A stretch of DNA of 64,000 nt, taken from assembly GCA_963799245.1 (NCBI GenBank), contig CAWCWN010000003.1, positions 434,001-498,000 of the forward strand, in the 5' to 3' direction. Numbering within the stretch: position 1 is the first letter of the stretch; each line of letters begins with the position of its first letter. Source of the DNA: CAWCWN01 sp963799245 (GTDB taxonomy: Bacteria > Chloroflexota > Ktedonobacteria > Ktedonobacterales > Ktedonobacteraceae). Made by a program: the position numbers and the translations under genes. The notes below the pieces were generated by a model that saw nothing but the letters and a program-made list of their open reading frames with translations, searched no databases and was not told where the DNA came from. This document shows, one piece after another, positions 7,108 to 15,160 of the stretch.

Positions 7108-8316
7108 CTAATGGGCCAGCTCACGAATAACTGCCCTGGCGAGCGAGCGTTTATGCACTTCGTCGGGGCCGTCGACGATATGCAGCGTACGACCATGCGC
7201 CCACATAGCGGCCAGGGGAAAATCCTCGCTGACGCCGGCGCCGCCGAAGACCTGTATGGCGCGATTAACAACGTTGGTCAGTACCGCAGGTGCGACAATT
7301 TTAATCATCGCGATCTCTTTCTGGGCGGCCTTTTTGCCAAGCGTATCGATCATCCAGGCCACCTTCAGCGTCAGGAGGCGGGCCTGCTCAATCTCAAACT
7401 CCGATTGAGCGATCCAGTCCTGGATCATGCCCTGCTCAGCCAGAGGATTACCGAAGGCTATACGCTCGCCGGCGCGCCTGCACATCAGCTCCAGGGCATG
7501 CTGCGCGCCTCCGATAGCCCGCATACAGTGGTGGATGCGCCCCGGGCCCAGGCGCGCCTGAGCAATAGCGAAGCCACTGCCTTCCTCTCCCAGGATGTTA
7601 CGGAGCGGCACGCGCACATTCTCAAAGCTCAACTCGCAGTGCCCTTCATTAGCGACATAACCCATGACTTTGAGGTTGCGTACAATGGTGAGCCCGGCTG
7701 TATCCCGCGGCACGAGCACCATGCTCTGCTGGCGGTGCCTATCCGGATTGTGCGGGTCGGTCTTGCCCATGACGATAAATACCCTACAGCGTTCGCGGGC
7801 TGCGCCAGAGATCCACCACTTGCGCCCATTGAGCACATACTCATCGCTCTCGCACTGGATTGAGAACTGGATATTCGTGGCGTCCGAGCTGGCGACATCG
7901 GGTTCAGTCATGGCGAAGGCTGAACGGATCTCACCGCTGAGGAGCGGCTGCAGCCAGTGCTCCTTCTGCTCAGGTGTGCCAAATTGCGCCAGTATCTCCA
8001 TGTTGCCCGTATCAGGGGCCGCGCAGTTAAACACCTCCGAAGCCCAATCAACCCGCCCCATGACCTCCGCCAGGGGAGCGTACTCAAGGTTGGTCAGGCC
8101 TGCTCCATACTCCCTGTCAGGCAGAAAGAGGTTCCACAGCCCCTCGGCTCTGGCCCGCGCCTTCAATTCGTCCACAATTTCGGCATGGTGATGAGGATTG
8201 CCCGAGGCAGCGATTTGAGCGCGATAGGTCTGCTCGTTGGGATAGATAAAGCGATCCATGAAGTCGTTCAAGCGTTTCAAGAGTTCGTTGACTCTCTCGG
8301 CATAGGCAAAGTCCAA
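7108..8316 (-). CDS. Acyl-CoA dehydrogenase family protein
   Basis: 402 residues from a TTG start; FAD-dependent alpha,beta-dehydrogenation of an acyl-CoA. It shows AFAMTEPDVASSDATN (flavin-binding signature), RKWWISGA, GGAGVSEDFPLA and the C-terminal DGPDEVHKRSLAR, the pattern of the ACAD10/ACAD11-like branch. The frame is open up to 8535, but the extra 73 residues look unlike the family. A perfect AGGAGG (8324-8329) stands 7 nt before TTG 8316, and the product then starts LDFAYAERVNELL like its relatives, so I take TTG as the start. It is monocistronic and divergent from the ClpE-like gene. The substrate chain length is unknown. Confidence 0.9.
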   Translation of the reverse strand: MDFAYAERVNELLKRLNDFMDRFIYPNEQTYRAQIAASGNPHHHAEIVDELKARARAEGLWNLFLPDREYGAGLTNLEYAPLAEVMGRVDWASEVFNCAAPDTGNMEILAQFGTPEQKEHWLQPLLSGEIRSAFAMTEPDVASSDATNIQFSIQCESDEYVLNGRKWWISGAARERCRVFIVMGKTDPHNPDRHRQQSMVLVPRDTAGLTIVRNLKVMGYVANEGHCELSFENVRVPLRNILGEEGSGFAIAQARLGPGRIHHCMRAIGGAQHALELMCRRAGERIAFGNPLAEQGMIQDWIAQSEFEIEQARLLTLKVAWMIDTLGKKAAQKEIAMIKIVAPAVLTNVVNRAIQVFGGAGVSEDFPLAAMWAHGRTLHIVDGPDEVHKRSLARAVIRELAH

Positions 8317-8323
8317 AACAACA

Positions 8324-8329
8324 CCTCCT
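8324..8329 (-). promoter_or_regulatory. Ribosome site that fixes a TTG start
   Basis: AGGAGG on the minus strand, 7 nt before TTG at 8316, supports the short form of the acyl-CoA dehydrogenase. Confidence 0.75.
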
Positions 8330-8601
8330 GGAGGAACTACCGGTACGTTCTCCTCCGCACTATACCACATCTGCCCTTCCAAGCTGGGAGCCTGTCCCAC
8401 CTGCATGCGCAAAGCGGGAATAATAATGCTCCCGCCTGCGTTATCAATGGCGTATTGGCAATCAAGAGAAGCGAGTGCTAGAAGCAGTTCTTGAGGTTGG
8501 CAAAGCGGAGCAAGTTGGCGGACGCTTTGCAGCAACCTGGGAATAATACTCCTCCTCGCTGCGTTTCCTATAGTGAGTTAGCAATCGAAGTGAAAGAGTG
8601 C

Positions 8602-8630
8602 TAGACAGCTGGACGCGAGTATGCTATACT
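8602..8630 (+). promoter_or_regulatory. Promoter of the ClpE-like gene
   Basis: TAGACA (8602-8607), a 17-bp spacer and TATACT (8625-8630), about 65 bp before the ATG at 8696. The rest of the gap 8317-8601 holds the leader of the divergent dehydrogenase gene. No heat-shock (CIRCE) repeat is visible. Confidence 0.75.
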
Positions 8631-8695
8631 TTTAGCAATCGCATCACGTGTTTGCTAAACTACGATTTACCTCTATAGCGAGGAGCAACAAGTAT

Positions 8696-10956
8696 ATGAA
8701 ATGTGAACGTTGTCAGAAAAATCCCGCCAGTCTGCGCGTCGACCAGATCGTTAACGGTCGCCGCGAGCAGCATTACCTCTGCCAGTCCTGTGTCGACGAA
8801 CTGATGAATGCTGCCATGGACCAGATGGGCGGTTCAAATGGACAGGACATGCCAGAAAACAATGGCGGCATGCCCTTTGGCTTCGCTCCAAATAACAATT
8901 CCGCCTCGGCTGCCGGTCGCGCAGGCACTGCCACCGCTGAGCAGCAAGCTAAACATAGTAAAACACCCACCCTTGATCAATATGGTCGTGACCTCACAGC
9001 CGAAGCCGCTGAGGGCAAACTCGACCCTGCAGCTGGCCGCCAGCGCGAGTTGCGACGTGTTATCACCGTGCTGGGCCGCCGTCAGAAGAACAATCCTGTA
9101 CTGATCGGTGAGCCAGGTGTAGGTAAGACGGCTATCGTCGAAGGTTTGGCACGCCGCATCCACGAGGGCAATGTGCCCGCAAACTTGCGGGGTAAACGTA
9201 TCGTCTCTCTGGCAATTGGCGGTATGGTTGCCGGTGCAATGTTCCGTGGACAGTTTGAGCAGCGCATCAAAGCCGATCCTGAAAGAGTTGCGCCAGTCCA
9301 ATGATATGATCGTCTTTATCGACGAATTGCATACAGTGGTCGGTGCGGGTGACGCCGAGGGTGCCGTCGGTGCTGCCGATATGCTAAAGCCGGCCCTGGC
9401 GCGTGGTGAACTGCACTGCATTGGCGCCACAACCCTTGACGAATACCGCAAAAATATTGAGAAAGATGCGGCCCTGGAGCGCCGTTTCCAGCCGATCATG
9501 GTCGGCGAGCCTTCCGTCGAGGAGGCCATCGAGATGCTGCGGACCGTGCGCCACAACTACGAGGTCCACCATGGCGTTGGCATCACCGATGAAGCCGTTG
9601 AGGCAGCGGTCAAGCTCTCTGATCGCTATATCAATGATCGCTTCCTGCCTGATAAGGCTATCGATGTGATGGACGAGGCAGGCTCGGCCTTACGCCTGGA
9701 TGCGACTGAGCAGGGCATCGTTAGCCCCGACGCTGATCGCTGACCTGGAGACAGGAGATCGCCGATATTCAGGCCAAGAAAGAGGCGGCGGCTACTGCCG
9801 AGGACTATGAGCGCGCGGCCAGGATGCGCCAGCAGGAGCTGGTCGTCCTTGATAAGCTTGACAACGGCCCGCGCGAAGGCCAAAGATGCCGTCTCATTGT
9901 TCGTCACGCCTAGCGAGATCGCCCAGGTGGTCGAGACACTGGACCGGTGTGCCCGTCAGCCAGATGCTTGAAAGCGAGCGCCAAAACCTGCGCCACCTGG
10001 AGGACGACCTGCGCAAGCGCGTCATCGGCCAGGATGAGGCAATCAGCGCGATCGCACGCGCCATTCGCCGCTCGCGTGCCGGCCTGAAAGATCCCAAGCG
10101 CCCGATCGGTTCGTTCCTCTTCCTTGGCCCTACCGGTGTCGGTAAGACCGAGCTGGCGAAGGCCCTGGCGGCCGAGCTCTTTGGTGGTGAGGAAAACATG
10201 ATCCGCCTGGATATGTCCGAGTACATGGAGCCTCATACGGTAGCTCGTCTGTTCGGTAGCCCTCCCGGCTACGTCGGCTACGATGAGGGTGGCCAGCTGA
10301 CGGAGCAGGTGCGCCGTCGCCCCTACAGCGTCATCCTGCTGGACGAGGTTGAGAAGGCCCATCCCGAGGTCTTCAACGCTCTGCTGCAGATCATGGACGA
10401 TGGACGCCTGACCGATGGTCAGGGTCGCACGGTGGACTTCAAGAATACCGTGGTGATCATGACCAGTAATGCCGGTAGCTCTGAGCTCAAACGTGCCGTA
10501 CGCATCGGCTTCTCGAAGCGTAAGGATGACAAGCTGGGGGGTGATGAGCAGCACGAGGCCATGCGCTCAAAGGCCATGGAGGGTCTGAAGCGAAGGTTCC
10601 GTCCTGAGTTCATCAACCGTATCGACCAGATCGTGGTCTTCCATTCTCTGGGCAGGGCCGAGCTCTACCAGATCGTTGATCTGCTGCTGGCACAGGTGCG
10701 TTCGCGCCTGGGCGAGCAGTCTATCGACCTGGTCGTCAGTGACGAGGCAAGGGACCTGCTGCTGCGTGAAGGCTTCGACGAAGAGTATGGTGCGCGCCCG
10801 CTGCGCCGTGCCATCCAGAACTACGTCGACGATACGCTGGCCGATGCTTTGCTGGCTGAGGCGATCAGCGCCGGTCAGACAGCCGTCTTGACCGTCCGCG
10901 ATGGCGAGATGGTTGTCGAGGCAGGCGAGCCACAGCCGGTCAAGCAGGCGGCATAA
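8696..10956 (+). pseudogene. ClpE-like ATP-dependent protease ATPase subunit, five frameshifts
   Basis: Intended product: Clp/Hsp100 unfoldase of about 750 residues. It has an N-terminal McsA/ClpE-type zinc finger (C3-x2-C6 and C29-x2-C32), no ClpN repeats, a first AAA+ domain with Walker A GEPGVGKTA near 140, a UVR-type middle segment (AEDYERAARMRQQEL) and a second AAA+ domain with LGPTGVGKTE. This order matches ClpE. The start at 8696 has AGGAG 10 nt upstream. One-base insertions near 9275, 9725-9728, 9754, 9866 and 9941 shift the frame; deleting them restores a continuous, conserved protein. Frames as they stand: 8696-9304, a stretch ending at 9743, and 9886-10956. Sequence error is more likely than decay, since the protein sequence is otherwise undamaged. 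Confidence 0.85.
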
Positions 10957-10972
10957 GAAGCCACAGCGCGAG

Positions 10973-11008
10973 GCCGCGGGATGGATGCATCCATCCCGCG
11001 GCTTTTTT
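10973..11008 (+). terminator. Rho-independent terminator after the ClpE-like gene
   Basis: A 30-bp perfect palindrome (two 15-bp arms, GCCGCGGGATGGATG and its complement) at 10973-11002, followed by six Ts. Confidence 0.95.
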
Positions 11009-11186
11009 GTTGCCGGGCAGCGCGGCAGGCGCGTGAGCAAGATATCTCCAGACATTGGAATAAATCTCTGGACAGGTCTGTTACAATAAATTGAATGACA
11101 TCACATAGAAATTGCAGCGCTTCTGTGAGAAATGGTTTCTTCGAGCGTCAATGGTTTGAGAGATGTCATCACAGGAGCATGTAAGC

Positions 11187-11507
11187 ATGAAACTTTACGT
11201 CGGGGGACTCCCCTATCAAACGACCGAGCAGGATCTGGTTAATCTCTTCTCACAGGTAGGGCAGGTAACCTCCGCCTCGGTCATCACCGACCGGGACTCT
11301 GGCCGCAGCCGTGGCTTTGGCTTTGTCGAGTTGAGCAGCAACGAGGAAGGCCAGGCCGCTATTGATCAGCTCAATGGCACCCAGTATGGCAACCGCACGA
11401 TCATCGTCAATGAGGCGCGCGAGCGCCAGTCATCGGGTGGTCGCGGCTACCAGGGTGGTCGTGAGCGGCGCTCAGGTGGCAATAACTATCGCAGCGATCG
11501 CTACTAG
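11187..11507 (+). CDS. RNA-binding protein with one RRM domain
   Basis: 106 residues. RNP2 is KLYVGGLPY (2-10) and RNP1 is RSRGFGFVEL (around 44-53), followed by a Gly/Arg/Ser/Tyr-rich tail (SSGGRGYQGGRERR). This is the form of bacterial RRM proteins resembling the cold-inducible Rbp proteins of cyanobacteria; a role in RNA chaperoning or cold adaptation is inference. The ATG at 11187 has AGGAG with a 9-nt spacer; an in-frame ATG 24 nt upstream contains that site and is unlikely to be used. Single gene between two terminators. Confidence 0.93.
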   Translation: MKLYVGGLPYQTTEQDLVNLFSQVGQVTSASVITDRDSGRSRGFGFVELSSNEEGQAAIDQLNGTQYGNRTIIVNEARERQSSGGRGYQGGRERRSGGNNYRSDRY

Positions 11508-11517
11508 CTACACAATC

Positions 11518-11554
11518 CAGGAGATCGGCACATGTGCCGACCTCCTGTTTTTTT
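11518..11554 (+). terminator. Rho-independent terminator after the RRM gene
   Basis: CAGGAG/CTCCTG plus TCGGCACA/TGTGCCGA form a stem with one A-C mismatch at 11518-11547, followed by seven Ts. Confidence 0.95.
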
Positions 11555-11782
11555 CGCCATCTGTCTGCTGGCCCGGGCACCCTTGCCAGGCACCTCACAG
11601 CCAGCCATGCGCGCCCGCGCCGCGCGGCGTAGTACAAAACGGCTGGTGATTGTTATTCAAAGGTATTTGTATATGCTGTGGTGGTATCCTGAGGGGACGC
11701 CATGAAATATTGTACAATGCCGGGGTAATGGGTACCATCTATCAGGTTTCTTCTCTCTACTACACGATGGGAGGAACTCAAC

Positions 11783-12763
11783 ATGAAACTTCGCAACCTG
11801 GCGACGTGGGGAGGCATTGCGCTTGGGACTATGGGAGCTGGGCTGGCCATCAATGGTTTTCTACCGCGGCGTTTTCTGTCTCCCGCCCCCTGGTATGAGC
11901 AAAAAACGCAGCCGCCGCCTGTGGATGGCGCGCCCGCCATAGATGTAACATTTTTGCGCTGTGGCAGTGTCACAATTCCGCAATGCGTTGCCGTGCGCGG
12001 CGCTCTCTCGCTTGCTCCCTGCACAATCGCCTACAGCGCAGTCCTGGTGCGCCATCCCCGGGCAACTTTCCTGTACGATACGGGTTTTTGCTATAACATC
12101 GCGAGTTATCTGGCCGCGGCTCCTTTCATATTTCGCAAAACTCTGGGCAACTTTAGCTTTGAGCAATCAATCCACAGCCACCTGCAGTACGAGCGTCTCA
12201 CGCCCGCCGACCTGCAGTTTGTCCTGCTCTCACACCTCCACTGGGACCACGTCAGTGGTATTCCCGATCTAGCGGCTGTGCCCCTGCGCATCAATCGCGT
12301 GGAATACGCTGCCGCCCAGCTCGGGCTGCTTGATGCTAATGGCGGCCTGGTACGGAACTTACTGGGCAATAATCCCATCGAGCTGTTTGACTGCGCAGGG
12401 CCGACCTACGCCGGTTTTCGCTCAAGCCTTGACCTTTTCGCTGACGGCTCCATTATCGTCGTACCTCTACCCGGGCATACCGCCGGCCAGGTCGGCATGT
12501 TCATCAATCGCACGAACGGCCCACGTCTTTTCATTGTCGCTGACGCGGCGTGGCTCGCTGAAAACTATCGTCGACCGGCCACCATGCACCCTCTCATCTG
12601 GTCCGCCGTGACCAGCGATGATGCCACGGGCCGCCAGACACTGATCCAGCTGCATAACTTCGCGCTCCAGCATCCCGAAATTTCGCTGCTTGGGATGCAC
12701 GATGCGCAGGCTCAGGCGCAATGCAGCGGCCGGCAGCAGGGACGCATTCCTTTGAAAAAATAA
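11783..12763 (+). CDS. MBL-fold metallo-hydrolase, lactonase-like
   Basis: 326 residues with a hydrophobic N-terminal helix (GGIALGTMGAGLAINGF), so secreted or membrane-anchored. The metal motif is SHLHWDHVSG (HxHxDH), with later ligands in PGHTAGQVG, VADAAW and GMHDAQ. This arrangement is seen in the AHL-lactonase/YtnP-like group, but the substrate cannot be told from sequence. A GGGAGGA ribosome site precedes the ATG. It is transcribed alone and converges with the tRNA genes. Confidence 0.88.
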   Translation: MKLRNLATWGGIALGTMGAGLAINGFLPRRFLSPAPWYEQKTQPPPVDGAPAIDVTFLRCGSVTIPQCVAVRGALSLAPCTIAYSAVLVRHPRATFLYDTGFCYNIASYLAAAPFIFRKTLGNFSFEQSIHSHLQYERLTPADLQFVLLSHLHWDHVSGIPDLAAVPLRINRVEYAAAQLGLLDANGGLVRNLLGNNPIELFDCAGPTYAGFRSSLDLFADGSIIVVPLPGHTAGQVGMFINRTNGPRLFIVADAAWLAENYRRPATMHPLIWSAVTSDDATGRQTLIQLHNFALQHPEISLLGMHDAQAQAQCSGRQQGRIPLKK

Positions 12764-12798
12764 CAAGGAAAAATTATCAAAGGTGTTTTTGGCAAAAT

Positions 12799-12831
12799 AA
12801 AAAAACACCCGAACCTTCGCAGTCCAGGTGT
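12799..12831 (-). terminator. Terminator after tRNA-Trp
   Basis: On the minus strand ACACC/GGTGT and GGAC/GTTC form a stem with a 7-nt loop (12805-12831), followed by six or more Ts (12799-12805). Confidence 0.85.
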
Positions 12832-12837
12832 CTTGTT

Positions 12838-12913
12838 TGGCAGGGGAGACAGGAATCGAACCCGCAACCTGCCGTTTTGGAGACGGCTGCTCTGCCAATT
12901 GAGCTACTCCCCT
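12838..12913 (-). tRNA. tRNA-Trp (CCA anticodon)
   Basis: The cloverleaf folds fully: acceptor AGGGGAG/CTCCCCT, D-arm GCTC/GAGC, anticodon stem GCCGT/ACGGC with loop CTCCAAA (anticodon CCA), T-arm with TTCGATT loop. Discriminator G is followed by an encoded 3' CCA. Confidence 0.97.
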
Positions 12914-12917
12914 AAGC

Positions 12918-12943
12918 AAAAATGGCGGTTTGTTAAACCGCCA
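12918..12943 (-). terminator. Hairpin with U-run between the two tRNA genes
   Basis: TGGCGGTTT/AAACCGCCA, a perfect 9-bp stem with a 3-nt loop, followed on the minus strand by five Ts. It comes after tRNA-Ser and before tRNA-Trp, with no room for a separate promoter. Confidence 0.8.
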
Positions 12944-12954
12944 GATCAGGTCTA

Positions 12955-13044
12955 TGGCGGAGAGGGTGGGAGTCGAACCCACGGAAGGGTTTCCCCTTCA
13001 GAGGTTTAGCAAACCTCCGCACTAGGCCACTATGCGACCTCTCC
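12955..13044 (-). tRNA. tRNA-Ser (GCT anticodon)
   Basis: Class II tRNA with acceptor GGAGAGG/CCTCTCC, anticodon stem GAGGT/ACCTC with loop TTGCTAA (anticodon GCT, reading AGC/AGU), a long variable arm (GAAGGG/CCCTTC), a TTCGACT T-loop, discriminator G and an encoded CCA. Confidence 0.97.
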
Positions 13045-13088
13045 AGGAAAAGCAAACAACACGCGTTGACAGGCTTTCTAACACGAGA

Positions 13089-13117
13089 ATTATACATAAA
13101 CACGGATGCCTTGTCAA
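13089..13117 (-). promoter_or_regulatory. Consensus promoter of the tRNA genes
   Basis: On the minus strand: TTGACA (13112-13117), a 17-bp spacer, TATAAT (13089-13094). Both boxes are perfect. It lies 45 bp before tRNA-Ser. Confidence 0.93.
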
Positions 13118-13277
13118 TATCCGAATTGTGGCGAAAGCAGCACACGCTGGCGAGAGAAAGCAGCAAATTTGCTGCGCTCTGGCGCCGCCCTACCAAAAAC
13201 GCTCTCCCCTGTGCTATACTTGCAGGTGCGAAACATTCGTTCTTGTCCACAGGGGCGTTAAATAGCTAAATAGAATG

Positions 13278-13306
13278 TTGACATCTGTACTCTTTTGTGC
13301 TATTTT
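13278..13306 (+). promoter_or_regulatory. Promoter of the IS607-type transposition genes
   Basis: TTGACA (13278-13283), a 17-bp spacer and TATTTT (13301-13306). The tnpA ATG at 13313 is only 7 nt past the -10 box and has no ribosome site, so the message is probably leaderless. Confidence 0.7.
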
Positions 13307-13312
13307 ATCCCC

Positions 13313-13891
13313 ATGAGATTAAGTCAATATGCAAAACAGATGGGAGTCAGCTACAAGACCGCCTTTCGCTGGTGGAAGGCGGGAAAGCTCGACGCCTACC
13401 AATTAGATACAGGTACCGTGATCGTGCGTGAGCCTGTAGCAACCCAGCCGCCCATAAATGTAGCACTCTATGCCCGCGTCTCATCGGCTGACCAAAAAGA
13501 GGACTTAGAGCGCCAGATGCAACGCCTCAAGGACTATGCAGCCGCGAAAGGCTATCACGTCACGAAGAGCGTCAGTGAACTGGCGTCAGGACTCAACGAG
13601 AGCCGCCCAAAGTTCTTGAAGCTGCTCACTGATGTCAGCATAGGAACCATCGTGGTCGAGCATCGGGATCGCGCTACGCGGTTCGGCCTCACCTATATTG
13701 AACAGTTGATGCAGATGCAAGGACGCCGCTTAGAGGTGATCTTTCCATCCGATACGGACAATGACCTGGTAGACGATTTCATCGCCGTCATAACGAGCAT
13801 GGCAAGCCGTATCTATGGCCGGAGAACCTCAAAACGGCGTGCAGAGAAGATCAAGCAATGTGTTGAGCATGCGATGAAGGAAGAAGAGTAG
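13313..13891 (+). CDS. tnpA: IS607-family transposase, serine recombinase
   Basis: 192 residues. The N-terminus is a MerR-like HTH (MRLSQYAKQMGVSYKTAFRWW). It is followed by a resolvase domain with nucleophile Ser in ALYARVSSADQKEDLERQ (S57), HRDRATRFG and a C-terminal helix. It would catalyse excision and insertion of the element through a serine-linked intermediate. All visible key residues are present. I chose the ATG at 13313, which begins the HTH; an in-frame start at 13295 would fall inside the promoter. It is read from the promoter at 13278 with little or no leader. Confidence 0.93.
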   Translation: MRLSQYAKQMGVSYKTAFRWWKAGKLDAYQLDTGTVIVREPVATQPPINVALYARVSSADQKEDLERQMQRLKDYAAAKGYHVTKSVSELASGLNESRPKFLKLLTDVSIGTIVVEHRDRATRFGLTYIEQLMQMQGRRLEVIFPSDTDNDLVDDFIAVITSMASRIYGRRTSKRRAEKIKQCVEHAMKEEE

Positions 13892-13892
13892 C

Positions 13893-15140
13893 ATGGAAGT
13901 GGTACGCGGCTACAAGACCGAACTGGACTTGACTAACGAGCAACGCACGGCTTGTCTGAAGCATGCGGGGGCTGCTCGTTTTGCCTACAATTGGGGGCTG
14001 GCTCGTTCGATTGAGGTCTTCCGTACGACTGGCAAACATCCGAATGCTATTGCTCTGCACAAGGAACTCAACGCCTTGAAGAAGAAGGATTTCCCTTGGA
14101 TGTACGAAGTCTCGAAGTGTGCACCGCAAGAGGCATTGAGAGACTTAGACAAGGCCTACAAGCAGTTCTTTCGACGTGTCGAACTCAAGAAGCAAGGCAA
14201 GTGGAAAGGGAAGCTTGGTTTCCCTACCTGCAAGAAGAAAAGCAAAGGCATCGGCTCCTTCCGCTTAACCGGCTCCATCAAGGTGTTTGAGAAGAGTGTG
14301 CAATTGCCGCGTCTCGGTACCATGCGCTTGCATGAGAAGAGCTATATTCCAGAGCGTGCGAAGCTACTCTCTGCTACCGTGAGTGAGCAGGCTGGACGCT
14401 GGTTTGTGAGCATCCAGGTAGAAGAGGAACAAGAACAGCTTGTCATGACGGCTCCATCAGCTATCGGTGTCGACCTCGGTATCAAGACGCTTGCGACCTG
14501 CTCGGATGGGATGATCTTTGCGAACCCACGCGCTTTAAAGCATGCTCAAAAGAAAGTGAGACGCTTAGAGCGACAAAAGTCCCGCCGCAAGAAAGGCAGC
14601 CAAAACCGCGCTAAGACACGTGCTAAGATTGCCAAACAACACGCTCGTATTGCCAATATCCGCAAAGATGCCAGCCATAAGTTGACTGCCCATCTCACCA
14701 AGCACCATGCTTTGATTGCTATCGAAGACCTGCACGTCTCCGGCATGCTTAAAAACCACAAGCTTGCTCAGGCAGTCAGTGATAGCAACTTTGGGGAGAT
14801 ACGACGGCAATTGGAGTACAAATCCGTGTGGTATGGCGTTCACCTGGTCGCAGTAGACCGCTTCTATCCAAGCTCTAAAACCTGTTCATATTGTGGATGG
14901 GTGAATGAAGAGCTCACACTTGCAGATCGGACCTTCATCTGCAAAGCATGCGGTCTCGTGATTGATCGTGATCTAAATGCGGCCATCAATGTCAGAAATG
15001 TGGCGGTAAGTTCTATCGACACACAAAACGCCTCTGGAGAGAGAAGCGCTGGCTTGTCCAATGGGATAAGTGAAACTGCTCTCGTTGAAGCAGGAACTAA
15101 AGGTGATGTTTGGGCGTTGTCCCAAATGTCCATGTTTTAG
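13893..15140 (+). CDS. tnpB: TnpB, RNA-guided nuclease of the IS607-type element
   Basis: 415 residues. An N-terminal helix-turn-helix/wedge region precedes the RuvC-like core: D194 in IGVDLGIKT, E278 in IAIEDLHVSG and D360 in DRDLNAAINV. The target-nucleic-acid-binding zinc ribbon is C331-x2-C334 and C350-x2-C353. All catalytic residues are present, so it looks active. In this family TnpB uses an omega-RNA derived from the right end of the element to cut DNA beside a short target-adjacent motif. The start lies 1 bp after the tnpA stop, and the ribosome site is inside tnpA (GAAGGAAGAAGAG). Confidence 0.95.
   Translation: MEVVRGYKTELDLTNEQRTACLKHAGAARFAYNWGLARSIEVFRTTGKHPNAIALHKELNALKKKDFPWMYEVSKCAPQEALRDLDKAYKQFFRRVELKKQGKWKGKLGFPTCKKKSKGIGSFRLTGSIKVFEKSVQLPRLGTMRLHEKSYIPERAKLLSATVSEQAGRWFVSIQVEEEQEQLVMTAPSAIGVDLGIKTLATCSDGMIFANPRALKHAQKKVRRLERQKSRRKKGSQNRAKTRAKIAKQHARIANIRKDASHKLTAHLTKHHALIAIEDLHVSGMLKNHKLAQAVSDSNFGEIRRQLEYKSVWYGVHLVAVDRFYPSSKTCSYCGWVNEELTLADRTFICKACGLVIDRDLNAAINVRNVAVSSIDTQNASGERSAGLSNGISETALVEAGTKGDVWALSQMSMF
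15108..15127 (+). ncRNA. Possible omega-RNA 3' hairpin of the IS607 element
   Basis: TTTGGG (15109-15114) and CCCAAA (15121-15126) pair across CGTTGT, extended by a G-U pair. It lies inside the last codons of tnpB, where omega-RNA scaffolds normally reside. The full RNA and guide boundaries cannot be read here. Confidence 0.4.
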
Positions 15141-15160
15141 AGAACGGGAGAGCAGCTAAC

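Larger units (their letters stand above)
13278..15140 (+). mobile_element. IS607-family element (TnpA plus TnpB), ends approximate
   Basis: A serine-recombinase transposase followed 1 bp later by a TnpB nuclease gene is the IS607 layout. This family has no terminal inverted repeats and makes no target duplication, so exact ends cannot be read. The limits given run from the promoter to the tnpB stop. The true left end lies between the tRNA promoter and 13312. The true right end lies before about 15155, because the kinase-helicase gene starts at 15161. Confidence 0.85.

Noticed and set aside
8317..8535. 73-codon N-terminal extension of the acyl-CoA dehydrogenase, or a T-box-like leader
   Set aside because: No similarity to the family, TTG at 8535 has a poorly spaced ribosome site, and no T-box core sequence is present.
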